The notes below the pieces were generated by a model. It was given only the letters and a program-made list of their open reading frames with translations, did no database searches and was not told the DNA's origin. Position numbers and translations under genes: made by a program. This document shows positions 31,201 to 43,600 of a stretch of 64,000 nt of DNA, in pieces. Origin of the DNA: Luscinia megarhynchos (taxonomy: Eukaryota > Chordata > Aves > Passeriformes > Turdidae); the NCBI GenBank assembly GCA_034336665.1, contig JAPFBE010000013.1:20811056-20875055 (forward strand). The letters run 5' to 3'. How positions within the stretch are numbered: position 1 is the stretch's first letter; the number at the start of each line of letters is the position of its first letter.

Positions 31201-34200
31201 GGTGAAGGTGCAATAAAGTGGGATGCTCTGTCATGCTTCTGACACAGCTCCTCCACCTCCTGGCCTTGCTTACTCCTCATCATTACAAAGTATTTGGAGA
31301 AAGCCTACTCTGTTCACAGCTATTTATGTGTCTGAACGTCTTGCAGAGCTCTTTGGTAAGCAGTTTTGGATGAGAAGGGGTTATATGGTTAACCAGGATT
31401 ATTTCAAACTTCTGAAGCCTGAAAATCTAGGAATCTGTTAAGTGAGGACCAAAGGTAAAGGAATGATAAATAAAGGGCATAAGCCCGACAGCTGAGGGTT
31501 AACCAGCTTTCTGTCTTTCCTATCCTTCTGCTACTGTGTAAAACATTTTCTGGCTCAAGGGAGTGGCCAATGCACTGGGAAAGGCAAGGACAATGGCTCA
31601 TGCCAGAGGCTCTGCAGGACAAGGTGTGTCTTACTGCCTGTATGTGCAGAGTCGATTGACTTGCAGGCTGCTGATAAAGAAAGGATCTAAAAACTATAGC
31701 CCTTATATGTAATAGCCCAGGACAGACTTGACAAAGAAAGGAGTGGTTCCAAGGTCCTTGGCCAGAATTCCTGGACCCATTCCTGTGCTCTATGTGCAAC
31801 ACCTTGTGCTCTTGAGCTGGCTCCTTTCTGAGCTGGTGGATGTCTTGCAACACCTGGCACAAAGGTGGCTTTGTAGCAATGCTTTGTGCTGACTGCTCCC
31901 TCCTTCCACAGGAGAACATCTGGTTTGCTTTTTGATGAGGTAATCAGGGGAGGTATTGATGGAGCCAGCATCTTGCAGGAAGTCAGCAGAGTCTACAAAT
32001 CTGTCCTGAGCTCTTTTATACTGCCCTTCCTGGGCCAGAATGCAACCATCTACAAAGTAATGTCAACTTCAGTAGTACTATGTGCTGAAGAGCAGCTGAA
32101 GAAACCAGCCCTTAGGAAAGCCAGATGCTTTCCTCAGACAAAGCTGAGGGAACTGGGATGAGAGAGAACAGACTGGCAGGCAGCTGAAGCCTTTAAAGAG
32201 ATGCAGCCTCTTCAAGAAAGGGAACAGGAGATGGAGCGTCTGGGAGGAAGGAACACAGGCAAACAGGATGATTAGGATTTGGCAAGGCCAGCAAAAAAAA
32301 AGGAGTGGGAGCTGTGCAGTATGTCCATGGGTAGCACTGCCAACATCAAGTTGCAGAAGCCACTGGCACGTGCCTTTTTCCATCCCTTGTTTTGCACACA
32401 CTGTGAGGAGGAAGAAGCTCTCTGTTGTGGTTCTGGGAATTCAGCAATGGCTGCAAAAAGGCTAAAGGCCACAGAATAATGCTGGTAGCCTTCAGAGCTG
32501 AGGCTGACCCCTGGTACCTGGCTCCCCTGCTGCCCACAGCCATTGCCATCCCAAATATTCAAGGGAGTCCTGTAGCATCAACCATCTGCTCATGTCCCTT
32601 GACCTGACCCTCAGAAAGAGATGAAGTGCTGCTGTCTCTCAGCTGAGGTACAGCAAGGTGAGCAATCCACCTGCACCACAGCCCTTCTGCCATGGCACAG
32701 GATGGCAGAAAGAAATGTGATTCCTTCAGTATTTGTGCTTCTGCCCAGTGAAAAGTGGTCTTCATTTGGGCTGTTCAATTTGCCATCCTCACAGCTCTGT
32801 GATAAAACTTATTAAAACTGACAAGATTCCCCAGGGCAGGAAGGCAGAAAGGTCTTCCCCACATCACCAAAATACAACAGCCTGATGCTTGTCTCACTGA
32901 GATGCCTCAATCATTACACTGAAATTAATTTTTAATTATGTTCACTTTTCTTCTTTGGCCCCAGGGGTTTTCTTTGCCTTACATTTTCAGAGGCATTCGG
33001 GGATAAGCTGAGCCCAGTGTTGGGCAGGAAGATTCACTTCCAGAATCACGAAGAAAGCTCAGGGAATTCCCGGCCTGGTTGAAAATGTATCTGCGTTGTA
33101 GAAATGTGTGGTTGGCATCAGAGCTGGTAGGCTTCTGATCTGACACTTGAGGCAGTAAGGAACCAAGGAGAGGTGGCATGAGTGGTGCCAGGAAGGCATA
33201 ACAAGAAAGATCCCTGCTGTGTCTTAAGATTGGCTATTTGAGGAGTAACAGAAAATAACTGAATCAGTGGCTTTTGAGATTGAAAAGCAGCATTGGTCTG
33301 GGATGCATCTTCTACATCCTATTCAATGTCATTCAGCAAGAGGTACACGGCTCATGCTGACTTTGAAGAAGTCATTCAGTTTTTAATTCCTCATACCTTG
33401 AAATTCCTACAGTCCTGCGAGCTTTCCTTTGCTCTTAATGCAGCAGGTCAGGTGGCAAAATACTGACAGGAGATGACATTGTTATGTTAATGTTAATTCC
33501 TTATTACCATTAGATAAGGAAAAACTCACTCCAATGGCTCTTTCAAAGGCTCAGGCAGATTTGGGATACTTGCATTGGTCAGCGAAAGAACTGGTGAGCC
33601 CATTCTTCTTGTTGGATGAGACACCTCACAGCCAGGTGTGTTTGCAGACTGAAGGCTGCCAACATCTGTCACTTTCTGACAAAACCATCCCACACTTAGC
33701 TGAAACTAATCTGATTGCTACCGGTATCTTCTGTGTTGTCCACAATTCCTATTTGTAGTTTCCTGAGTGTCACCATATCAGCAGCCTGCAGGCTGTTGAT
33801 CCTTCCTTGAAATGCTGGCACTGATTAGACATTCTTCAGAAAACATCACATCAGCAGCAGCAGTAAGCTGCAGCCAAGCTCTGTCTTCCAGGGGAGCTGC
33901 CATCCTGAGCAGGTTGTGCTGGCCTCAGGTGGGGACAGAGAACCCCCTGTCGCTCCAACCCCCCTCAGAGAGGCAGACTCCAGGTGTACTCCCTCCTCTT
34001 CCCTCCTCTTCCTGTGCTTTGCCCCACAGTGGTGTCTAGCTGAGCTCAGCTGAGGATCTGGCCAGGCCAGCCCCTAAGGAGGGTTACTTGGGGAAGTGAG
34101 TTTTTTCTGCAAGGCTTTGCTTTGTCCTTACATCTGGCAAATGTGGAATTTAATATCTGACTGCAGTTGGGATTCTTAAAACAACATGTCCAACAGCTGC

Positions 34201-36190
34201 TGGAAGGCTCCTGCAGAATAGTCACTGAACAATGTCACCTGCAGAGCACTGGCCTGTGATGGCAGGTAAAACCCATCTCTTCCATAACTTCCTTGCCTTT
34301 CTAGGAATCAGCCTTTTTCTCATGCAAGATTTTTTATCATCTGCCCCATAGACCTTTGTGCTCTTCTGCTTAAAGATTCTTGTATGATCTGGTGCCTCTT
34401 GTGCCTGTTGCTGCCTCTGACAAGGTAGAGTGTTTTATGGTTTCTTATCCATTTATATTTTAAAGTGTAAAACTCAACACAAGATCTTTTGGTTTTAACT
34501 CTGGATGGCTTCAGTTCCGTGCCTGGTACCATTTAGGATTTTAGTAACTTGGGTAACCTGTGTTTTTCATCCTAGACCTGAAGTTTAACACATGCAACAT
34601 GTGGCACATGTGTCACAGATGGGGAGCACCAGGTACACGTGGAATAGCAAACTGTGGATACGTGGGCTCAGTGGCTCATTTTTGAAGCTGAGCCAGAGCC
34701 TATGGTTCTGTGAGCTGGGAGAGGGTGGAAGCAGGGGATAAATGGTGGTTTTGCAGTCCATTTCTCAGGCGTGCTGTAAATGTGTCTAGACAGGCAGTAC
34801 TTGGATGGCTGCCTTGTACCTTGCAGGGGGGCTGATCTTCCCAGTGTGTGTTGCCAGCTCTCCTTCATCTCCAAAGGGTCTTAACTCTCCTCAGCTACGG
34901 TAGAGCTGCTTCCTGGCTGTTCTCTCCACTGGCTCGTTTACAAATGTCTTTCTTCCAGCACAGGGGGCCTGAGGTGTCCCATTCCAGCTGCCTGGTGGGG
35001 CAGGGAGGGGTGAGCACAGACTGCAGGGCCCCGTGCTGCACCCGCCCAGCCCCGCAGCCAGAGCAACCTGTGGCTGTCCCCGAGCTCCCTTCTCTCTGCA
35101 GGAGAGCAGGTTTCTGCATTATCCAAAGGTTCTTCTAATGCAAATATCAGCATGTCAATGAATCCCCACAGAATGCAGAGCACAGCATCATAGCCCACCT
35201 CTCCTAGCCAGTTGTGGAGTCAGGGAAAACAAAACACCACGGAGGAAAATGTAGAAAATTAAGGTTAGTAGGGGACATTGAGCAGTTGGAAAAGCAGAAT
35301 GCAGATTACTCTGCTGTAAATAATGAGTGGGGGTGTGTCTTGGGGGTCCCTCAGCAATCTCTGGCTTGATGGAGAGGGTGGAGGGGCATCAACTGCTTCC
35401 ACCTTTGATTGCTTCTGTTCCTTGGCATTTTCTATGGGGTCACTTGTGTTCTTTTTGTAATTGTGTGAGGGTTTTTTTTTTTTTTTTGTCCCTAGTCAGT
35501 TCTGTGATCTGGTAGTAAAGAAAGGGCTGTATATGTTGTATATGTTTAGATACAGAATTTTCCCCATCTTTTATAGCAGTGTGGACACCAAAATGCTGCT
35601 TAGTCTTCTGCCACACCTCCTGTTTTTACCTCTATCCTGAATTATCTTGGGGATCACTCCTTGAAAAACCAGTTCAAATTCAAGTAAGATTAAATTGACC
35701 CCTGAGAGGTGTTAGGTCAGGTCTTGAAACGGACCTACTCATCCTTTAAAATATTTTTCTTTTCATTTCATCCTTTCTGACAATTGTTTTATAAAGCAAC
35801 TGGGCTGGTGATCTCTGTTATGAAGCATCTTGATGAGAATTCCTTGAGCAGCAATCTGTCCACAGGTTGGTTCCTTGATTCATGCCTCCACCATCGTGTG
35901 TGCTGAGTGCCTCCCATGCTATCCAGCATCTCTGAGCAGAGTAACACTACTGCATGTCTGCCTGGCAGAGCTGGGAAACTAATTGACTGTATTTCCAGAA
36001 TTTATCTGCTGGAAGTGCTTACAGCAGCCTTTGATTTCTTTCCCAGTTGCAAGGAAAATGTAAGTAATAATAAAGACTTCTTGTGCGATGGTGGATGATA
36101 ATAATTTTTTAGAGGGAAACTGTTAAGAGGGCTACAGGTGACAAAAGCAGGTATATTCACCACAAAGATCCCAAAACTTCCAATTACACT
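28230..36190. other. Intergenic DNA between convergent QTRT2 and DRD3, no gene seen
   Basis: About 8 kb. The open frames here (such as 31,404-31,919 minus and 31,886-32,161 plus) show no recognisable domain, no usable splice context and unremarkable composition, so I leave them out. There is a run of about 16 T at 35,473. I found no CR1 or LTR copy in this stretch and no RNA gene. Confidence 0.6.
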
Positions 36191-36195
36191 TGTGT

Positions 36196-37689
36196 TTTAT
36201 TGGGTTAAGGCAGTTACAATGCAGTATGGAGGGCACCTGCCCAGGCAAATGACACATGCTCTCCACAAGATCCTCCTCCCAAAAACCCAAACCAAAGCAA
36301 CAGCTTGAGCTCTGCTGTGTGCTCTGGTGGCAGAGGACAATGGCTTTGGCTTCACATTAAGAAAGAAAGGAAGCCCTTCCCAGATGGAGAAGCAGTGGCA
36401 TGGACACAGGCAGGAGCAGCACACAGAGTTATGCCCAAAGCTATCAAACAAGCATGGCTGACAGCACAACTAAGCCAAGGCCTGGGAGTGAGAGCTGAAG
36501 CCTCTAATCCAGTACAGCAAGGGGGCAAAATGAGACAATCATGTTGATGCCCATGCCAGGTCAGTATGAGGGGAAGAGCATTAGAGTGCCCTGACACGAG
36601 ACCAGCTTTGGCTACATCAGGACTTGTCTGGCTTTTTCATCCAGGAACTACTGGAGATGGCTTTGTAGAATACTGCTGGGAAAGGAGGCCAGCTTCTGGA
36701 TGCTGGGATACACAGATGTGATGACAAGAGTATTGGCAAGGGGCGTCAAGGAGAGTCCTGGGGCTGATCCCAAGGCAATTGTCCCTTCTTACTGTGAGGA
36801 ATGTTATGAAACAGCTCTCCCCCAGGTATGGGCTGTAACCGGAGCTATTGCAGCAACCAGATGGTACAAACCCTAAATCTAGCAGTGGTTCTAGGAGAGG
36901 TGCACAGGTGAAGATTGGTTCCAAAGATACTGTGAACAAGTTTTGAGATGGGGTGCATGCAACCAGCTGAAAAAACAGGTTTGAATCTATGGCAGGTATC
37001 AAGAGCCTTGTTCGCTTAGTGGCCCCAGTCAATCACTGAGATGTGTGGTAGTTAAGTAGTGGCCAATCTATCACTGGTCCTTGGGTCAGGAGGAGAGGGG
37101 AGCCTCGGATAGATTCACATTTCTCATTTCACATTTCTCATGTGAGCTGACTACCAGAGGGAGGGCAGCCACCTCTCTACCTTGCAAGGAGCAGTTAAAT
37201 ATAAGACGGCAGCACAAGGGAAGATTTCATTTGCAACTAGGGCAATTTTCTCAAGCACTTAGACTGACCTAGTTTTACAGGCAAACCTTTTGATGGAAAC
37301 AACAGGAAAGTTGTTATTTCTCCATCAGTGCTCCTTTTCTGTTTCCATGTCCAATTTTCACTCTTGGCTCCTGATTGAAGAGATCAGGTCCTTACCGAAG
37401 GGATCAAGTTCTGTCCTCTTTCTGTGCATGACCTGGGTGCCTTCTGCAGGCTGAGGCTCCAGCTGTGGGAGGGCAAATGCATTTCCAGCATGTAGGCAGC
37501 AGAGATGAGAGGTGCCATCTGCGTTTGGGTCATGTGTGCCCTGCAAGCCCCCAGGAGCGATGCTCTGTGGTGGCTGCACTGCTGCACACCAGGGCTGTGC
37601 CCAGCACTGAGGGATTCACTGGCTTGTCCCTGTCTTTTTCTCCTCCAGGGGGCTGCTGCAGACCTGTGCAGCCCGGCCTGGCCCCACAG
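36196..37689 (-). other. DRD3: DRD3 3' untranslated region with poly(A) signal
   Basis: About 1.5 kb after the stop codon with no further coding of note. The first AATAAA on the minus strand that I can find lies at 36,196-36,201, so the mRNA probably ends near 36,180. This is inference; tissue-specific sites may exist further on. Confidence 0.45.
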
Positions 37690-40600
37690 TCAGCAGCAGA
37701 GGATCTTGAGGAAGGCTTTGCGGAAGTCAGTGTTGAAAGTTGTGTAGATGATGGGGTTGAGGGCACTGTTGACGTATCCGAGCCAGGTGCTGGCACTGTA
37801 CAGCCCTGGAGGCACGTGGCAGGATGGGCAGTGGGCGTTGAGGATGTGAATCAAGAAGAAGGGCAGCCAGCAAACTATGAATGCCCCTGGGTTTAGAGAG
37901 AAAACAATGCCTGAGTTTAGAGTAGCAACTATTTGGAAAGGGGCTTGCGCTGGTTGCCTCTCCCTCCACGCCCTCACTATTTCCATGATGTTTCTGTATT
38001 TCACAAACACTGAAGGCCACCTTTATTTCTGACACAGAGGTATTTGGCAAAAGCTTGGGCTCCTTGGGACCAGCTTTGTGAATGGATGGGGCTTCAGAAG
38101 TGATCTGATGACAGACAAGTGGCCACAACTTTGAGGGAAAGCCTCAGCTGCTTTAATCAGTTAGGATGAGGGCTGCTTTATTTCCATGCTACTACTGAGT
38201 TAATGGGGGGAACAGTGCATCTGGTGACCACAGCAGGTGACAGGGACACCAGTCTCCTGGCTTCTCTACCCAGCTGCATGAACTGGTTCCTCTACAGCTC
38301 CTTGCCTCAGTTTCCCCTTCTGTAATCGGATCTAAGAGCTTCTGCATGTATGAAAACTTAGGATTGTTCCAGCCTTGTAATAGTAAATAAAGGAAAAGGA
38401 AAAGCAAAGGTATTGGCTGTTGCTCCCTCTAGTACAACTTGTTGGTTATTGATTTTAAACACAAGGGTAACAAAACACAGTAAAAAACCACTAACATAGG
38501 TGGCTCTCAACATTTGGGAGCCTTATTCTAGATCCCTAAATATCCCACTACTGTCTCTCCTGAGTTTCTGAGGCAGTAACAGCTGAAGCCAGGGCCCAGC
38601 TTGCATTTTTAAAAAAATCTCAATATTGTATTAGGAGAGTCTGTGCTCCTGGAAGTCCCAAACCATCACCCCTTGCACCCCACAGGCAGAATGGCTCTCA
38701 CTCACCCAGGACAATTGCCAGCATCTGTGTAGCCTTCCTCTCCCGCAGCTGGATCAGCCGGGGCTGCTGCTGTGCCAGCCTCAAGCTGCTGATGGTTCTA
38801 CCATTGCTGAGCCTCCGCACCTCCACCGCTGGCTTGGTGCTCCTTCTCCTCTCTCCCCACCTGCTGTTTTGGGTAGTCCCTGATGCCTTGGTGAGGGATC
38901 CCTCGTGGCAGAAGCTTCGGTACCGCTGCAGGCTGAAGACAGTCAGCAGCCTCCTTTTTGCAGACATCTCCTGGCCCGTGCACTTGAGCGAGAGACAGGA
39001 GGAAAACGCGCCTTGGCATCTGTTTGGCAAAGCTTTCCTCTCCATGTGTTCCTGCAAAAGAGGATGCCACAGAGGAACTGGATATCATCCAAACTGCTCA
39101 TTGGGCCAGAGGATGATGAGGGAAGCTGTAGGAGCTACCCTCAGCCTCACTTGCCTCTTACATGGCACCATCTCCTCTGGACTGCCCTGGGGGTGAAGCA
39201 GCAGTTGACAACTCTTTGCCTCCATCCCACCAAGGAGAAGCATGAGAACAGTAAGAGCAGAAATACCTGCTCTGCTAACCTCTCATCTGTACTTTTGTGT
39301 TGGACCTTCTCCTCTTAGCATCCCCACCCTTTTAATGTAGCTTCACTGTACAAAAATGGGTAAAAGGAATGGATATGCATGACCAGGTAATTCCTTTCAA
39401 ACTGTTGTGTTGGTTCCCATGGTTGCAGATAATTTCATCTAGAAAGGTCAGTGGAACAAATGTTGCATGTACCATGAGTATTTTGACTTCTTAAGTCTGT
39501 CAGATGAAGTGCGTTTTTTATTTTAATAACAGAGGTTAAAGCTTGTGAAGCCCTGAGAATGAAGCTTCATAGAGCAAAAATCAATAAATGAAGACATTAA
39601 AATCAATAAATTAAGAAATTACCCAGACTTATGCATGGCTGAGAAAACCCTGCTCTGAAGAAATATTGAAGTAGGCCGTGCTCTTTTCTACTAGGCACTT
39701 CTAGAGGGCAGACATACACAGGGAATATTCTCTTTCTAGAGGTCTGAAAAGGGTTTAACTGGAGCTTCTGCACCACTAATATCATGAGGGATGAGCGACG
39801 GGATGGGATGAAAACATGTCATGTCCTTCCTTATGCTTTCTGTTCTGTGTTTTAACCCTTTGGGGAGAAGGGATGATGCATTCCTGTCCTTTTTGACAGC
39901 TCCTCCTAGGTTCACGTGGCTCTTACTTGGTGTGCATAACACGGTTTGGTGCTGGAGCTCTGGCTGCCCTGCCGGGTCAGGGTTCGCTTCTTTTGCCTCT
40001 GTCTGAGCACCAGGTAAATCCGGACATAGAGCAGCAGGGTCACCATGAAGGGGAGGTAGAAGGACACCAAAGAGGAGTAGATGACGAAACTAGGGTTGGA
40101 TATGGAACAGACACTGGGATCCCCTGGGGAGGAGAAGAGGAGAGAGAGGAGTGGCTGAGCTGATTTGGTTTAGCACAAGGAGGCTCTGGTGTGTTGGCAA
40201 AGCGAGACAAAAGGAGGCTGGGGGCAAAGGCAGTCTAAGGAGTGCAGATTATGCTCTGGCTTACCCAATTACTTAACTGATGGTTGAAATGAACTCAACA
40301 CAGGGCCATCTAGCATTAGACAGCATGCATCTGCCTGCTTTTCTGGCCAACAGCTCTGTTCTCTCATGTCTATTTCCATCCTTTCTTCTATTCCTTTGAC
40401 AGCCTCTGAGCTGTCTAGATGCAGAGTTTGCATTCACTGGTTCTGTCTGAACCAGGCAGAGTGGGGCAGCAGAATTTCCCACTCCCATCCTTTTCCTGCC
40501 TCAAGCACTACAGAGATGGATAGGGAACAGAGGCTCCTGTCTGTGACCCAGTGGGAAGGAAGGCTTCCCTGCTCCTCTGCCTCCAGGGAGACCATGTTGC

Positions 40601-43600
40601 CCCAGCTGAGGGAAAGGAAAAAGACCAACCTGCTTCCAAGGTGGAGGCTAAATTGTTTGCCCTCCTCAAGGGATTAGTTAAGGAAGCAGACAGCCAGCTG
40701 GATAGGAAGTGTGATAGATAGAGGTTTCTAACAAGCAATGCTAATATGCAAGTCTTGCTGTTCAGAAACGTGTTCTGTATCAGAGTCAAAACCGTGCTTT
40801 CTGAACCTGTTGATATTGGCAAGATGCCAGTAAGTCTGGAGTGTGTGTGCTGTATGTCCTGCACGTTTTGCTCTGTGTGCTCAAAGTGATTGATTGATGG
40901 GAATCTGAAGACCTGGACACCTTGATGGGCATTGATTTGGCAGTGGAGCAGGCAGGTTTGCCCTTTAGAGAAATAGTCAGTGTCAGCCTGAGCAAATGGC
41001 AAGTTTACAGACAAGAGCACATGGGATTTTTATCTCCCTTCATAGAATGCTTTCCAATTCCTTCAAATTTCCTGTAATTTAGAAGATCTGCAGGACCCAT
41101 GATACATGACCTGGCCATACACAGGGCAGCTCTACTGCCAACCCCTCCTGTGTGATATTGTTCCAGATATCACCTACCTGTGGTATTGAAGCCAAAGAGG
41201 AGAGGGCATGACACTGCGAACGCCAGCATCCAGACTATCACAATCATGAGAGAGACCCTCCTGCAGGAGCTCTGCCCAGTGCTGTACTGGTACTGAACTG
41301 GTTTCACCACAGCAGTGTATCTGCAGACCAAACCAGCTCCGGGAAGAGGAGATGGAGGAAGGAGGGAAGGAAAAGGAGCAGGTTTTTAAAAGCAGAAGTG
41401 AAAGCAGCACAGGCAATATGATGGTGAATGTGGTGAAGAAATAGAAGAGGAAAGTAGAGAAAATCAGATGATGGGATTAGCAATTTGTAGAAATGGTAAG
41501 TGGGGCATTGCGGGGAGGAACAGAGGAAATCACAGTTAGTTGGCAACAGTGCAGAGAAATGCTCAGTAGAACTCACACCATGCAAAGCTACAAGGTTTGG
41601 GCTACCAGATGGATCAAGAAACACCAGGAAATCCCTAACCCTCAAGCCTCTAGTGTTATATGGGCACTGCTGTGAATGAGCACTCTCTGGAGTAACCACA
41701 ACCACTAAACTCTTTGTCTCAGCTGCATGGTCTGGTGTTAGCCTGGCAGGCAGAGGATTGCCCAGGGCCAGGTGTCAAGGACCTTCAGTTGCTGGATGCC
41801 TCAGGAGATGCAACTCAGCAGGGCAAGGATTTGGAAGGCACAGGAGTCTCATCTTTAGGAGAGCCTGAGGGCTGCTCCTTGCAGACAGAGCCAAACTGAA
41901 ATGGGGATACAGATTCCCATGAGGGAACACTGGACCAACGCAGCATTGAGAGCTGCCTCGCATTATTATCTCTGAACTACACATTACAAAGGTACAGCAT
42001 GCAGTATTTTTCCCTTTTCCCACTCCTTGGTCCCAGTAGGATCACATGTGCCAATGTCTTGGCTCCCAGCCCTCAGCATTGCTTAAAATAGGCTCAGTTT
42101 TAAAATGCAGAAAACCAGAGCAAAGCTCAAGATTACACAGCAATAATCTTCATCTCTCCCTGTGTATATGGCAGGATTTTGTTTATTAAAGCTTCGTGAG
42201 TGAGATCTGCAGAAGGAGAAATCCTCTTTGACACTCAGTGGGAACTGGAGACCAATTGTGGTTCCTGCCTTTAAGAAGCTCAAGGATGTGGCTGACCATT
42301 TACTGGGCATGTTTTATTGCTTGTGTCTCCCTGCCCTCCAGTGCAGACCTCTTCTTGCACAATGTGAGCAGAGCCCCACTAACAGCAGCAGTAGCAGGGA
42401 CAGACCTTCAGGGGTTTGCTGTCCTGAAGACACCGATGCTGTCTGTGCTCACCCCACTTCTTTGTCCCTGCCCCACTGGGGCACAGGGCTGACCCCCATA
42501 TCCAGACTGTCCCCCTGGATGCTGCTGTGTCTCACCTGTCAATGCTGATGGCACAGAGGTTCAGAATGCTGGCTGTGCACATCATCACATCCATGGTGAC
42601 GAAGATGTCACAACAGATACGGCTGAACGTCCAGACCCCTCCGGTCACCTGCACCAGTGATGCAAAACTGTCAGCCTTGCTCTGCACCAGGTCCTGACAA
42701 GTTATGTGTGAGGAGCTGCTCTCCTCCAACTATCTCAGCAGCTGGAGGAGCTCATGTCCATAGTGATGGGCAGAGGGAAACTGAGGCACCTGTGTTGTGT
42801 GCATGATACTACAGCAGTTGGTCATGGAGAAGGAGCCTCACTTTAATTTTAAATAAATCCTTTATTTGCTCTTGCAGAGGGAGGCAGGGAGAAGAAACAG
42901 CAGCTATCACTTCTCTCAAAGCCTAGCATGATAAATTGATTTAAATTTGATATCACTGTATTTATCATTTCATTAATGATTATCTGAGAAAATCTAAGGG
43001 CTGAAAATCTTTCTCAGCTTAGCTGCCAGAGTGCTCTTCCAGTCAGTGAGCTGGAAAAGTGCTGCAAAGTTTTTGCATTTATGTATGAAACTGAGATCTG
43101 AGTCTGAGGCCTCTTAAAAACCTTATTTGAATTCTTATCTCAGTTACAGATTTTGATTATTAAATCTGAGAACTCACAGGCTACTCAGATAAAGGGGCTT
43201 GAGATGCTACTAATCTGTTGTTCTGCTTGTTTTGAGCTTTTAATCTGAAGTGTGTGGCTGTGAAAACTCAGCCACAGCCAGTCTCAGTGATGGAGAAAAG
43301 TGGGTTTTGGAGCAGCCACCAAGTTCTTGACAAAGACCGTTTTGATTGATAAGCATGCTCCAAGCACGGGGTGGCCCTGCTCTCCTTGGGGTTGGGCTGA
43401 CAGCCTGATTGCCTCAGTGCCCTCTCCTTGTGGGAGATGGAAGGCAGGCTGCCTCCTTGTTCAACTGCAAATGAGCCCAGTGCTGTGCTGAATGGGGGAG
43501 TGGGAGAGAAAAAAGGGGGAAGTCCATGCTTGAGAGACAGCTTGGATTTTAGCCTTCAGCCCTGTAGATCCTGCTGTTTCAGCTGGATCCTGGGAAGCTA

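Noticed and set aside
37465..37896. 143-aa plus-strand frame
   Set aside because: It is antisense to DRD3 exon 6, whose minus-strand reading has all receptor motifs.
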